From positions 161,501 to 225,500 of the forward strand of contig NZ_LDJX01000004.1 in the NCBI RefSeq assembly GCF_001306415.1: a stretch of DNA of 64,000 nt. Reading direction: 5' to 3'. Made by a program: the position numbers and the translations under genes. This stretch comes from Croceitalea dokdonensis DOKDO 023. GTDB lineage: Bacteria; Bacteroidota; Bacteroidia; Flavobacteriales; Flavobacteriaceae. Positions within the stretch are counted from its first letter, which is position 1, and every line of letters starts with the position of its first letter. Shown piece after piece: positions 55,164 through 64,000 of the stretch. The notes under the pieces were generated by a model. That model was not told the DNA's origin and ran no database searches. It saw nothing but the letters and a program-made list of their open reading frames with translations.

Positions 55164-56735
55164 CTATTTTGCTACGTTCACCGCCCTAGTTTCCCGTATA
55201 ACCGTAACCTTTACCTGCCCCGGATAGGTCATATCTGTTTGTATTTTCTGGGAAATTTCAAATGATAGTTCAGCTGCCTTATCGTCATTCACCTTTTCAC
55301 TTTCTACGATTACACGTAATTCCCGGCCAGCTTGGATGGCATATGCCTTTTGGACACCGTTAAATCCAAATGCCACGTCTTCCAGATCTTTTAGACGTTG
55401 GATGTAAGAGTCCAAAACCTGCCTTCTTGCGCCAGGCCTAGCTCCACTAATGGCATCACAGACCTGTACAATGGGTGAAATCAGGGTGGTCATCTCAATT
55501 TCATCATGGTGGGCTCCAATAGCGTTACAAACCTCTTTTTTCTCTCCAAATTTCTCTGCCCACTGCATGCCAAGTATCGCATGTGGGGTCTCTACCTCCA
55601 CCTCTGTATTTGGAACCTTACCTATATCATGCAATAAACCTGCACGTTTGGCAATTTTAGGGTTTAGGCCCAGTTCTGCCGCCATCACTCCACAAAGTTT
55701 GGCCACCTCCCTGGAATGCTGCAATAAATTCTGTCCATACGAGGATCGGTATTTCATCCTACCTACCGCCTTTATTAATTCTGGATGTAAGCCATGGATG
55801 CCTAAATCTATTACGGTACGTTTTCCAATCTCTACAATTTCCTCATTGATCTGCTTTTCCGTCTTCTTAACAATTTCCTCAATTCTGGCCGGATGTATTC
55901 TACCATCCGTTACCAACCGGTGCAAGGACAATCTGGCGACCTCCCTTCTAACAGAATCAAAACAAGATAAAATAATAGCCTCTGGAGTATCATCAACAAT
56001 AATTTCCACTCCGGTTGCCGCTTCTATGGCCCTAATATTTCTTCCTTCCCTACCAATGATTCTTCCCTTGACGTCATCCGACTCCAAATTGAACACGGAG
56101 ACACAATTCTCCACCGCTTCTTCCGTACCAATGCGCTGTATGGTGTTGATGACAATTTTACGGGCCTCCTGTTGGGCAGTGAGTTTGGCTTCTTCCAATG
56201 TGGTCTGCAAATAGGCCATGGCATCGGTCTTGGCGGTATCCTTTAGGGATTCCAATAGCTGGCTCTTAGCATCTTCCGCAGATAAACCAGAAATCACCTC
56301 CAATTGTTGTACTTGGCTTTTGTGGAGCTTTTCTACTTCAGCCTGTTTTTTTCCCAGTATTTCGCTCTTATAATCAAGCTCCTTTAACTGCTTCTGCAAT
56401 TCATCGTTAAGGCGCTTGTTCTTGGATAGTTCACCACTTATTTGGGATTCTTTGTCTCGGGTTCTTTTTTCGGCCTCGGCAATTTTCTTATCCTTGCCAA
56501 TAATCACTTTTTCATGCTCTGCTTTTAGTTCCAAGAACTTCTCCTTTGCTTGTAAGATCTTATCTTTCTTAATATTCTCCCCTTCTTTTTGGGCCTCTTT
56601 GATAATAGTGCCCGCTTCACGTTTGGCACCAGAGATTATCTTTGAGGCCTTTCCCTTTTCAAGCATTTTTGCAATCACAAAACCTAAGGCCAACCCTACG
56701 ATTGCAGCTATAATAATGATAATGGTATTATCCAT
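55164..56735 (-). CDS. rny: Ribonuclease Y
   Basis: The 523-residue product has a transmembrane helix at residues 3-23, a long coiled coil to about 180 (rich in KEK repeats), a KH domain with [21 protein letters not shown] near 225, and an HD domain with [11 protein letters not shown] near 345 and [12 protein letters not shown] near 375 where His-Asp bind the metal. [18 protein letters not shown] near 465 is the conserved C-terminal region. It is a membrane-bound endoribonuclease that starts mRNA decay. It is downstream of zapA and the RNA candidate at 56754-56925. Confidence 0.97.
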   Translation of the reverse strand: MDNTIIIIIAAIVGLALGFVIAKMLEKGKASKIISGAKREAGTIIKEAQKEGENIKKDKILQAKEKFLELKAEHEKVIIGKDKKIAEAEKRTRDKESQISGELSKNKRLNDELQKQLKELDYKSEILGKKQAEVEKLHKSQVQQLEVISGLSAEDAKSQLLESLKDTAKTDAMAYLQTTLEEAKLTAQQEARKIVINTIQRIGTEEAVENCVSVFNLESDDVKGRIIGREGRNIRAIEAATGVEIIVDDTPEAIILSCFDSVRREVARLSLHRLVTDGRIHPARIEEIVKKTEKQINEEIVEIGKRTVIDLGIHGLHPELIKAVGRMKYRSSYGQNLLQHSREVAKLCGVMAAELGLNPKIAKRAGLLHDIGKVPNTEVEVETPHAILGMQWAEKFGEKKEVCNAIGAHHDEIEMTTLISPIVQVCDAISGARPGARRQVLDSYIQRLKDLEDVAFGFNGVQKAYAIQAGRELRVIVESEKVNDDKAAELSFEISQKIQTDMTYPGQVKVTVIRETRAVNVAK

Positions 56736-56753
56736 GAAATTGAATGTTTAGTT

Positions 56754-56925
56754 AAAAAAAAAGCCCACACGGTTGAAGTTTTGTACAAACTCCTAAATAA
56801 CAGGTTTAGGGCTAACAAGCTGCTCAATAATCCCTATACGAGTAGGGCCCGCTTTCACAACTTAAACTCACCCTTTTTAAATGTAATAACGTTGAGTTTG
56901 TCAAAAAATAAATACCAATGTGGGC
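56754..56925 (-). ncRNA. ssrS: Probable 6S-like RNA next to zapA
   Basis: This gap of 212 bp between zapA and rny can fold on the minus strand as a long rod with a closed end. GCCCACA (56925-56919) pairs with TGTGGGC (56769-56763), and ACAAACTC (56901-56894) with GAGTTTGT (56792-56785); between these stems TTTT/AAAA and GGT/ACC add pairs. The middle forms a bubble with small hairpins (CCCTA/TAGGG and CCTAAA/TTTAGG). Nine T follow the outer stem (56762-56754), giving a clear 3' end. A closed rod of about 170 bases with a central bubble is the 6S RNA shape, and 6S RNA follows zapA in many Proteobacteria. I did not verify the Rfam 6S-Flavo model. Confidence 0.55.
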
Positions 56926-56947
56926 AGTAAATTTTATTTTAAAGAAC

Positions 56948-57244
56948 TTATTCCGATGTCAGTTTGGTGCGCAATAGTTCGTCCAGATGTTGCAGACGTT
57001 CTTGGGCATCCTTTACGTTTTCAGATTCATTTATTCCACTTTGCTCAATTTTGGAGGCAAACTGTAGGGCACACATGGCCAATACATCCTGTTTATCTCG
57101 AACGGCATAGTTTTGCTCAAATTTTTTGGCCAAATTATCGATGTTTTTAGCCGCTTTTCTTAAACCTTCCTCCTGTTTGGGGTCTATCGTCAATGGATAT
57201 ACCCGATCAGCTATGGAAAGCTTTATTTTGAGCTTTTCTTGCAT
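56948..57244 (-). CDS. zapA: Cell division protein ZapA
   Basis: The 98-residue product starts at the ATG at 57244 (MQEKLKIKLSIADRVYPLTI). That beta-strand start, the following EEGLRKAAKNIDNLAKKFEQNYAV, and DVLAMCALQFASKIEQ with a C-terminal coiled coil are typical of ZapA. It binds FtsZ and stabilises the Z-ring. It lies 16 bp after the coiled-coil gene and 22 bp before the RNA candidate. Confidence 0.9.
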   Translation of the reverse strand: MQEKLKIKLSIADRVYPLTIDPKQEEGLRKAAKNIDNLAKKFEQNYAVRDKQDVLAMCALQFASKIEQSGINESENVKDAQERLQHLDELLRTKLTSE

Positions 57245-57260
57245 ACTACACTGTGCAACA

Positions 57261-57551
57261 CTACTCTGCCAACTGGGCAATACAACTGTCCAGTTCGCGG
57301 ATTAGCGTATTTATTTTGAGCTTTGCTTCTTTTTTATCTTGGTTACTGCCAAGCATTGTACTAGCCATTTTTAAGGAATTGTACTTCTCCTGCCAAACCT
57401 CTATGGACCCTTGCGCGAGTTCACTCTTGGAAGTTGCCTCTTTTAACGCTTCTTCCAGTTGTTGGTTGGATCGTTGCAACACCTCTAACTTGTGCAAAAG
57501 CTTACTTATCTTGTTTTCTAACGAATCTACAATATCAATAAGTTCGCCCAT
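57261..57551 (-). CDS. Small coiled-coil protein upstream of zapA
   Basis: The 96-residue product starts at the ATG at 57551 (MGELIDIVDSLENKISKLLHKL). It is almost wholly coiled coil with heptad hydrophobics (LENKISKLLHKLEVLQRSNQQL, then EEALKEATSKSELAQGS) and a C-terminal KINTLIRELDSCIAQLAE. There is no signal peptide or membrane helix. Placed directly upstream of zapA, it may be a ZapA partner like ZapB, but this rests on context only. Confidence 0.75.
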   Translation of the reverse strand: MGELIDIVDSLENKISKLLHKLEVLQRSNQQLEEALKEATSKSELAQGSIEVWQEKYNSLKMASTMLGSNQDKKEAKLKINTLIRELDSCIAQLAE

Positions 57552-57652
57552 GCTCGCTTTACAATACTTACTAAACAAAGTTAACTAACCTGCATCAACC
57601 TACCAATAGTTTTACGTATTTATCATCACAACAAAATTGGGATGCGACAGGC

Positions 57653-57675
57653 TTGCCCATATTATAATGGGGCAA
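57653..57675. other. Hairpin in the 280-bp gap between the coiled-coil gene and the M23 gene
   Basis: TTGCCCAT (57653-57660) and ATGGGGCAA (57667-57675) pair with one extra G. The rest of the gap, 57552-57831, holds no gene. TACTTTCG near 57805-57812 is a near match to a -7 element for the M23 gene. No long T run follows the hairpin, so terminator status is uncertain. Confidence 0.35.
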
Positions 57676-57831
57676 ACGCTGTTTTTTGCGCGGTAGCCTT
57701 TTCCTAAATTGGTAAAGCATATGGAGAAAAATACTCCTTACTGGCAATGGGAATGGTTACAAAACCAAGCTGCAATGGTTTTTACCCTTGGCCACTAATT
57801 GCTACTTTCGTACAACATTACAAAAGAACAT

Positions 57832-59523
57832 ATGCGATCATCCATAGTCATAGGAATTTGTTTAATATCCACCTTCATTTTTTCGCAAGGGAAATATCCG
57901 CAAGATGCCTTTATCCCCCCGGTTGATATTCCGGTAATTTTGGCAGGAACGTTTGGTGAACTGCGTTCCAATCATTTTCACTCCGGTATTGATATTAAGA
58001 CCCAAAGAAGGGAAGGGCTAAAAATATATAGCATTGCAGATGGAACGGTAACCAGGATTAAAGTATCCCTTTGGGGTTTTGGAAAAGCCTTGTACGTGGC
58101 GCATCCCAATGGTTACACCTCCGTTTATGCCCATTTGCAGAAATTTAACCCGGAAATAGAGGCATTCATCAAAGCAGAACAGTACCGTAAAAAATCGTAT
58201 GAAGTAGAAGTATTCCCCGATTATGGGGAGTTTAAGGTGAAGCAGGGAGAGGTTATTGCCTACTCCGGAAATACGGGTGGGTCTTCTGGGCCCCATCTAC
58301 ATTTTGAGATTAGAAATAGCATCACGGAAAAGCCTACAAACCCCTTATTGTATGGCTATGAGGTGAGGGACGCCACGGACCCCACATTATTGGGGCTTTA
58401 CGGCTATGCCCTTGAAAATGGAACCCATATCAACCAAAATCAGGACAAGGTACAATTGAACTTTACCAAACAGGCAGATGGTAGTTTTTTGGCAGATAAG
58501 GTCACTGCACTGGGTATGATAGGTTTTGGGTTTCACGGTTTTGATCGGCAGGATATGGCGGCCAATAAAAACGGGGTGTATTCCGTAAAACAGTTGGTAA
58601 ACGGAAAGGTTACTGCTGAACATGATTTTGAAACCTTTTCCTTTGGGGAAACTAGGTACATCAATACCTTGATCGATTACGAACATTTTGGAAAATACAG
58701 GCAACGTATTCATAAATGCTTTAAGGACGATGCCAACAAACTTTCCATTTACAAAAACCTCTTTTTGGATGGGAAAATTTTGGTCCAAGAGGGCCTTACC
58801 TACCAAGTGACCATCCTTATTGCGGACTTCAAGGGAAATACCACAAAAGTGATGATTCCAGTAGAAGGTAAAAAAAGCAATAAGACCTTAACACCTCCCC
58901 TTAAAACAACAGACCATTTTATCAAGGCGAGCAAGCCCATAAGTTTTGATTTGGGAGGTGCCAAAGTGTACTTTCCTGCCAGTACGTTTTATGACGATTT
59001 CTTTATCGATTTAAAAAAAGGAGCGGATACCGTGCAGATTCACACCCCTATTGTTCCTGCGCACCGTAACTTTACCATCACTTTTGACGTTTCTAAATAC
59101 AGCAAAAAGGAAAGAAAGCAGCTGTTCATTGCCAGGATTGCCAAAAAAGGGAGATTAAGCTATAATAGAACCTATAAAAGGGAAAATACGTTTAGTACCA
59201 GAACTAAGACCTTGGGCACTTACACATTGGCAAAGGATACTATAGCCCCAAAAATTCAGCCTAAAAACTTTAAACCCAAGGAATGGCTAAGCAATTATAA
59301 GTACCTCAGTCTTAAAATCATGGACGATTTAAGTGGTATTAACACCATAGACGCCTATTTAAACGGCGAATGGATTCTGATGGAATACGAACCAAAAACC
59401 AATACCATCACCTATAATTTTGATGATAGGATTACCAATAAGACCAAATGTGAACTAAAAGTGGTGGTCACCGATAATGTGGGTAATTCTGCTACCTTTG
59501 AGGATACCTTCTTTAGAAAATAA
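57832..59523 (+). CDS. M23-family metallopeptidase, secreted
   Basis: The 563-residue product starts at the ATG at 57832 (MRSSIVIGICLI) with a signal peptide to about residue 20. The M23 domain covers about 30-190: SNHFHSGIDIKTQRREGL near 45 with zinc ligands His and Asp, YVAHPNGYTSVYAHL near 85, and GSSGPHLHFEIRNS near 145 with the HxH ligand pair. A region of about 370 residues follows, with Ig-like strands. It cuts peptide cross-links of peptidoglycan or acts as a divisome regulator. It is followed by a receptor gene. Confidence 0.92.
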   Translation: MRSSIVIGICLISTFIFSQGKYPQDAFIPPVDIPVILAGTFGELRSNHFHSGIDIKTQRREGLKIYSIADGTVTRIKVSLWGFGKALYVAHPNGYTSVYAHLQKFNPEIEAFIKAEQYRKKSYEVEVFPDYGEFKVKQGEVIAYSGNTGGSSGPHLHFEIRNSITEKPTNPLLYGYEVRDATDPTLLGLYGYALENGTHINQNQDKVQLNFTKQADGSFLADKVTALGMIGFGFHGFDRQDMAANKNGVYSVKQLVNGKVTAEHDFETFSFGETRYINTLIDYEHFGKYRQRIHKCFKDDANKLSIYKNLFLDGKILVQEGLTYQVTILIADFKGNTTKVMIPVEGKKSNKTLTPPLKTTDHFIKASKPISFDLGGAKVYFPASTFYDDFFIDLKKGADTVQIHTPIVPAHRNFTITFDVSKYSKKERKQLFIARIAKKGRLSYNRTYKRENTFSTRTKTLGTYTLAKDTIAPKIQPKNFKPKEWLSNYKYLSLKIMDDLSGINTIDAYLNGEWILMEYEPKTNTITYNFDDRITNKTKCELKVVVTDNVGNSATFEDTFFRK

Positions 59524-59527
59524 TGTT

Positions 59528-61996
59528 TTGACAGCCCCAAAAACCTATTTAACCTGGTTTTTACTCATTGCCTCGAATTTGGCGCTTGCGCAGACAGCAA
59601 CCCTTTTTGGCGTGGTATTGGATGAACAAAACCAACCTCTGCCCAATGTGAACATACGTGGCGCAAATGCTACGGCAACAACTACTCAAGGTGGCGGCTA
59701 TGAACTAACAATAACGGCAGACACCAAAAACACCATTACATTTTCCCATGTTGGTCATGAGGCCGTGGTGCTTAAAGATTTAATCTTAAAAACCAACGAA
59801 ACCCTTGAGTTTAACCCCGTTATGCAGGTGAGGACGTATCAGATCGCAGAGGTGGAGGTTACCCCAACGGGAGAACGCAAGCTAGATGGTGTTTTAACCG
59901 TTGCGCCAGAAGTGGTGCGCAACATCCCAGGGGCAAATGCAGGGGTTGAAAATATTTTAAAGCTATTACCAGGGGTTTCCTTTAACAACGAACTCAGTAC
60001 ACAATACAATGTCCGTGGCGGTAATTTTGATGAAAACTTAGTATACGTAAACGGAATAGAAATCTACAGGCCATTTCTTATCCGTTCTGCGCAACAAGAA
60101 GGTTTTAGCTTCATCAATAGCAATATGATTTCCAATCTGGAATTTTCAGCGGGTGGCTTTCAGGCCAAGTATGGGGACAAACTCTCGTCCGTACTTGACA
60201 TTACCTATAAGATTCCATCAGATTTCTCTTTGGATTTGGATGCCAGTTTACTGGGAATCAGCACCACCCTAGAATCCCTTTCTGCCAATAAGAGGTGGTC
60301 TAGCCTCACCGGGGTAAGATATAGGAACAATGCCCTCTTTATCAATAGCCTTGAGACGCAGACCAATGTTAATCCCACCTTTGTGGATGCGCAGACTTTT
60401 CTCACTTTTGCCGTCTCTGAAAAATTGAAACTGAATTTTTTGGCCCACCTCGCCATAAACGACTATGAAAACGAACCCTTAAACAGACAAACCAATTTTG
60501 GTACGGTTAACGAGCCAAGGGCACTTTTGGTCTTTTACGAAGGAAGGGAGAACAATAGATACCAAACAGAAATGGCCGCCCTGCAACTGGATTATTTGCC
60601 CACAAATGATGTTAAAGTTGATTTTACGGCCTCTGTGTACCACGCTACGGAAGAAGAGTTTTCCGATATCATTGCCGCATATGAGCTGGGTACCGTGGAA
60701 ACCAACTTAGAAAGCGAGAATCTTGGTCAAGTAACGCAATCCAGGGGAATAGGTGCCCAACAAAACAGGGCAAGAAACCAATTGGACGCCCTAATCATAA
60801 ACCTTACCCACCATGGCATCCTAAAAAAAGGGGAGAAAACACTCAATTGGGGACTTTCCTATACCAATGAGGATTTTAGGGACCAATTGAGGGAATCGGA
60901 ATTTTTAGACTCTGCAGGTTTTTTTGTTAGGCCGCCAAATCTAAACCTCCCCAACAACCAACCAGAGGAACCCTTTGATGCGCCCATTCTGGCGTTTGAT
61001 CAGGTACAGGCCACCAACTTTACCCAAACCAACCGGGTTTCGGCCTACATGCAAATGGACAACCGCTTTGTCTTGGGCAATACCAATGTCTATTACAACC
61101 TCGGCCTAAGGTCACAGGTGTGGCATTTAAGCGGTCGTGGGTTTCAAAGCAACACCCAATTCCTGATCAGCCCTAGGGCACAGTTGGCCCTAAAGCCCAA
61201 CTGGCAAAAGGATGTGCTTTTTAGGCTTGCCATTGGCAGCTATCAACAACCAGCCCTGTACCGGGAACTCAGAACACTAAACGGCAACATTAACCCAGAA
61301 GTGGAAGCCCAAAAATCAGTTCACGTTGTTTTGGGGAACGAGTATAGCTTTAACCTCTGGGAGCGCCCATTTTTGCTCACTAGCGAGCTTTACTACAAAG
61401 GGCTTACCCAAGTAAATCCCTACACCATTGAAGATGTCAGAATCCGCTACCTTGCCAATAATTTGGCCAATGCCTTTGCCTATGGGTTTGATTTTAGGTT
61501 GAACGGTGCATTGGTTCCCGGATCGGAATCTTGGTTAAGTATTGGCTACCTAAGAACGGAAGAAAACCAAAATAACAGAGGCTTTATTTCCAGACCTACG
61601 GACAGTAGATTAAAACTGGGCCTATTGTTTCAGGACTATATGCCCACCATACCAGATTTAAAACTATACCTTAACTTGGTTTACAATACTGGCGTGCCAG
61701 GAGGCTCCCCAAATAATGAGGACCCCTATGATTTTCAGAACAGATTAAGGGATTACCAAAGGGCAGATTTAGGAATTTCCTATACTTTTGCCAAGGCGAC
61801 CAAGAGGTTTGGGGAAGAACATTGGTTAAGAAGGGCAAAAGCATTGGATATTGGCTTTGAAATTTTTAATCTGTTCAACAACCAAAATTCCATCACCAAC
61901 ACCTGGGTGCGGGACGTGGATACCCAGCAACAGTTTGCGGTGCCCAACTTTTTGACCTCCAGAATTTTTAACATTAAACTACACATGCAATTTTGA
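59528..61996 (+). CDS. TonB-dependent receptor with carboxypeptidase-like domain
   Basis: The product of about 822 residues has no ATG near its real start. A TTG at 59528, 4 bp after the M23 stop, gives a signal peptide (TYLTWFLLIASNLALAQ); an ATG at 59477 is inside the M23 gene. Residues about 25-105 are a carboxypeptidase-D-like domain (VLDEQNQPLPNVNIRGANA), followed by a plug (NVRGGNFDENLVYVNGIEIY near 175) and a barrel that ends in Phe with MQF. The plug lacks a SusC type TonB box. It imports an unknown ligand with energy from TonB, independent of a SusD partner. Confidence 0.88.
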   Translation: MTAPKTYLTWFLLIASNLALAQTATLFGVVLDEQNQPLPNVNIRGANATATTTQGGGYELTITADTKNTITFSHVGHEAVVLKDLILKTNETLEFNPVMQVRTYQIAEVEVTPTGERKLDGVLTVAPEVVRNIPGANAGVENILKLLPGVSFNNELSTQYNVRGGNFDENLVYVNGIEIYRPFLIRSAQQEGFSFINSNMISNLEFSAGGFQAKYGDKLSSVLDITYKIPSDFSLDLDASLLGISTTLESLSANKRWSSLTGVRYRNNALFINSLETQTNVNPTFVDAQTFLTFAVSEKLKLNFLAHLAINDYENEPLNRQTNFGTVNEPRALLVFYEGRENNRYQTEMAALQLDYLPTNDVKVDFTASVYHATEEEFSDIIAAYELGTVETNLESENLGQVTQSRGIGAQQNRARNQLDALIINLTHHGILKKGEKTLNWGLSYTNEDFRDQLRESEFLDSAGFFVRPPNLNLPNNQPEEPFDAPILAFDQVQATNFTQTNRVSAYMQMDNRFVLGNTNVYYNLGLRSQVWHLSGRGFQSNTQFLISPRAQLALKPNWQKDVLFRLAIGSYQQPALYRELRTLNGNINPEVEAQKSVHVVLGNEYSFNLWERPFLLTSELYYKGLTQVNPYTIEDVRIRYLANNLANAFAYGFDFRLNGALVPGSESWLSIGYLRTEENQNNRGFISRPTDSRLKLGLLFQDYMPTIPDLKLYLNLVYNTGVPGGSPNNEDPYDFQNRLRDYQRADLGISYTFAKATKRFGEEHWLRRAKALDIGFEIFNLFNNQNSITNTWVRDVDTQQQFAVPNFLTSRIFNIKLHMQF

Positions 61997-62655
61997 AAGC
62001 AACGCAATTTTTTTTAGTCCTCCTTAGTTTTGTTCTTACGGGCACCGCTAGCTACGGGCAAAAAAATATTTATGAAAGCAGAAGGTTTGATGAGTTAACA
62101 GCAGACCACCAAGTATTGGCCATAGTGCCGTTTTTAACCCAGCTGAACCTTAAAGAGAAAATCTCCACAGAGGACAATAGACAACTGGCAGAACGAGAGG
62201 GCTATGCGGTACAGGACGCCTTGGAAGGTTATTTTTCCAGACGTAAGAAAAAGAAGCGATTCAACGTAGCGTTCCAAAACACCAAAAATACCAACGCCAT
62301 TCTGGCCCAAAACAACATCACCTATGCCAATATTGATGTGTTTACCACCAAACAGCTCGCTGCTATTTTGGGGGTGGATGGGATTATAAGTGGCAGCATA
62401 GACCTAAACATTCTTCTGTCCAAAGGCGTCTCTACGGAATTTAGTTTTTTTGATTATTTCAACGAGGATAGTGACTATGGCCGTATCGGCATCAAAATAA
62501 GTGACGGCCCCACCGGTAAACTCCTTTGGCGCTATGAAAAAGAAATCAACAAAAAAACGGGTAAAAACACTTCTGAGCTTATTGACCGCATGATGAAACT
62601 TGCGGCAAAAAAATTCCCATACGACAAGGAAAGAAAGCGCAAAAAGAAAAAATAA
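61993..62655 (+). CDS. Secreted protein of unknown function, CsgG-like fold possible
   Basis: The 220-residue product starts with TTG at 61993, overlapping the receptor stop as TTGA. A signal peptide ends near residue 22 (TASYG). The mature part has LAIVPFLTQLNLKEK near 43, then GYAVQDALEGYFSRR, ITYANIDVFTTKQLAAILGVDGIISGSIDL and LLWRYEKEINKKTGK, reminiscent of CsgG or LpoB-type folds. The C-terminus is a run of Lys and Arg. No family is assigned. Overlap with the receptor gene indicates coupled translation. Confidence 0.7.
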   Translation: MKATQFFLVLLSFVLTGTASYGQKNIYESRRFDELTADHQVLAIVPFLTQLNLKEKISTEDNRQLAEREGYAVQDALEGYFSRRKKKKRFNVAFQNTKNTNAILAQNNITYANIDVFTTKQLAAILGVDGIISGSIDLNILLSKGVSTEFSFFDYFNEDSDYGRIGIKISDGPTGKLLWRYEKEINKKTGKNTSELIDRMMKLAAKKFPYDKERKRKKKK

Positions 62656-62759
62656 GAAAAGCTTTTAGGTCAATACGATGTAACCCGGCCACACAATTCC
62701 AATCACCTACGCACATTAAGATTAAATAGGGCCTATGTTGGCCGACCAAGTTGGCAGCT

Positions 62760-63908
62760 TTAGGAGGTTGAAAATTCCTTTAAGACCTTCACGGTGTATT
62801 CTAGCTCCTCTTTGGTATTGTATTTTGAGAACGAAAAACGAAGTGATGGTTTTTGGAGTTCTTTCTCTGGTAATATGGCGGTAAGCACATGGGAACCCAT
62901 AGTGCTCCCAGATTGGCAGGCACTACCTTTGGAACAGGCAATACCTTTTAGATCCAGATGAAAAAGAAGCATTAATGATTTTTGCGCATCAAAAGGCAGA
63001 CGGACATTCGTCAGTGTATAAGTACTATGATCCAAGTCTCCAGAATACCCATTGAAGGCGACCTCTGGCAGTTCTTCTTTAAGCCGTTTTATAAAGTATG
63101 ATTTTAACCCGCTGACATACGCTCTTTCCGCAGCCAGGTTATCATAAGCGGCAATAAAAGCTTCCTCTAATCCTACAATATTATGAAAGGGCTCCGTTCC
63201 CGCACGGGCACCACGCTCTTGGGAACCGCCAAAAATCATGGGACGCAGGCCTGAGGTTTTCCTGATGTAGGCAAACCCCACTCCTTTTGGACCATGGAAC
63301 TTATGCGCGGCCGCGGTTAAAAAATCAACTTGGGTCTTTTCAAGGTCCCACTCAAAATGCCCAACGGATTGGACGGTATCAGAATGTAGTAAGGCGCCAT
63401 ATTCCTTGCAAATATCCACTAGCTCATCCATATCAATGATATTTCCAAGCTCATTGTTTACGTGCATTAAGCTCACTAGTTTTTTATGGTCATCCGCAGC
63501 CAATAACGTGCGTAGATGGTTAGAATCAGGATTGCCAAAACCGTCTAACTTTACATAAGAAACCTGAATGCCACACTCCTTTTCCAATTCCTGGGCAGTA
63601 TGGAGTACGGCATGGTGTTCTATTGGCGAGGTGATGATTGTTTGCACCCCTAGGTCCCGTACCGCACAACGCAATATCATATTGTCCGCTTCCGTGCCAC
63701 CGGAGGTGAAGATAATTTCTGAAGGTTGGGCATTGAGGTATTTTGCAATGGTCTTCCTTGCCTTTTCTATTGCTGTTTTGGCAGAACGCCCAAAACTATG
63801 GGTAGAAGATGGGTTACCGTAAAATGTGGCCAAGGCATATTGCATTTTGGTGATGACCTCCGGCCTTACCTGGGTAGTGGCCGCATTATCTAAATAAACC
63901 TTTTCCAT
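62760..63908 (-). CDS. Cysteine desulfurase (NifS/IscS family)
   Basis: The 382-residue product starts at the ATG at 63908 (MEKVYLDNAATTQVRPEVI); a frame extension to 63938 has no similarity. FTSGGTEADNMILR near 68, HHAVLHTAQELE near 98, HSDTVQSVGHFEWD near 190 and AAHKFHGPKGVGFAYI near 210 (PLP-binding Lys) form the aminotransferase fold. CSKGSACQSGSTMGSHVL near 325 has the active Cys loop. It takes sulfur from cysteine for Fe-S clusters or tRNA thiolation. It is not next to other isc or suf genes. Confidence 0.93.
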   Translation of the reverse strand: MEKVYLDNAATTQVRPEVITKMQYALATFYGNPSSTHSFGRSAKTAIEKARKTIAKYLNAQPSEIIFTSGGTEADNMILRCAVRDLGVQTIITSPIEHHAVLHTAQELEKECGIQVSYVKLDGFGNPDSNHLRTLLAADDHKKLVSLMHVNNELGNIIDMDELVDICKEYGALLHSDTVQSVGHFEWDLEKTQVDFLTAAAHKFHGPKGVGFAYIRKTSGLRPMIFGGSQERGARAGTEPFHNIVGLEEAFIAAYDNLAAERAYVSGLKSYFIKRLKEELPEVAFNGYSGDLDHSTYTLTNVRLPFDAQKSLMLLFHLDLKGIACSKGSACQSGSTMGSHVLTAILPEKELQKPSLRFSFSKYNTKEELEYTVKVLKEFSTS

Positions 63909-63935
63909 ATGCCATATTGAATTTTCAAAACTTGC

Positions 63936-63943
63936 CAAAAATA
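63936..63943 (-). promoter_or_regulatory. -7 element upstream of the cysteine desulfurase gene
   Basis: On the minus strand TATTTTTG (63943-63936) is an exact TAnnTTTG, 27 bp before the ATG at 63908. No TTTG lies at the right distance upstream. The remaining bases to 64000 show no gene. Confidence 0.3.
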
Positions 63944-64000
63944 GCCATTATTGCGTTAATTTCATTTTAATATTTGCGCCAACCCCATAAAAGAAAACGG

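Noticed and set aside
31155-57647. Shared 13-mer AATTGGGATGCGA at 31155-31167 and 57635-57647
   Set aside because: Chance matches of this length are expected in 64 kb; flanks do not match.

Overview
The window is a chromosomal segment of a gliding member of the Flavobacteriaceae (Bacteroidota). The evidence is a giant SprB-repeat surface protein, a GldI-type isomerase, SusC/SusD-type sequence, several promoters of the Bacteroidota TTTG-N19-TAnnTTTG type, two-subunit methylmalonyl-CoA mutase, and general synteny. Genes are densely packed, often with 1-14 bp overlaps, and GTG or TTG starts occur. No rRNA, tRNA, CRISPR array, insertion sequence or prophage was found.

Layout. (1) 1-7645, minus: the N-terminal >2,548 residues of a giant secreted repeat protein that runs off the left edge. 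It has about 27 repeats of about 87 residues. (2) 7799-8917: a lipoprotein PQQ-type sugar dehydrogenase. (3) 8926-21510: a peptidoglycan amino-sugar recycling locus. A minus-strand operon (DeoR regulator, MurQ, two small proteins) diverges from a plus-strand series: NagB fused to a PIG-L deacetylase, a SusC/SusD chimera, a GHL10 lipoprotein, an AmpG-like permease, a NagZ-like GH3 enzyme, a methyltransferase and AnmK. Together these would import muropeptide sugars, cleave them, phosphorylate anhydroMurNAc, remove lactate and feed glycolysis. (4) 21500-22726: a Bcr/CflA-type efflux pump. (5) 23042-31141: the propionyl-CoA to succinyl-CoA pathway in two divergent operons (carboxylase beta, biotin carboxylase and biotin carrier on minus; mutase small and large subunits on plus), with udk and a DivIC/FtsB protein between them. 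(6) 31336-37103: parA, parB, a DUF5683 protein, dapB, lepB, a WbqC-like protein and a small membrane protein. (7) 37089-43250, minus: an EEP hydrolase, two rhomboid proteases, mutL, a small membrane protein, ribH and a TPR protein. (8) 43364-45178: recF, a lipoprotein and a DciA-like DUF721 protein, followed by ndk and a PhoD-like phosphatase on minus. (9) 46816-55087: an NrnA-like phosphoesterase, gldI, a cyclophilin-FKBP fusion, a DUF3810 protein and two amidohydrolase-family proteins. (10) 55164-57551, minus: a coiled-coil protein, zapA, a probable 6S-like RNA and RNase Y. (11) 57832-63908: an M23 peptidase, a TonB-dependent receptor, a secreted protein, and a convergent cysteine desulfurase.

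The most unusual observations are the in-frame SusC::SusD chimera inside the recycling locus, consistent with a deletion of about 2.5 kb that removed the whole beta-barrel and the SusD N-terminus; the zapA-adjacent rod-shaped RNA candidate; and a pair of amidohydrolase proteins in which two of the three domains lack the usual HxH metal site.
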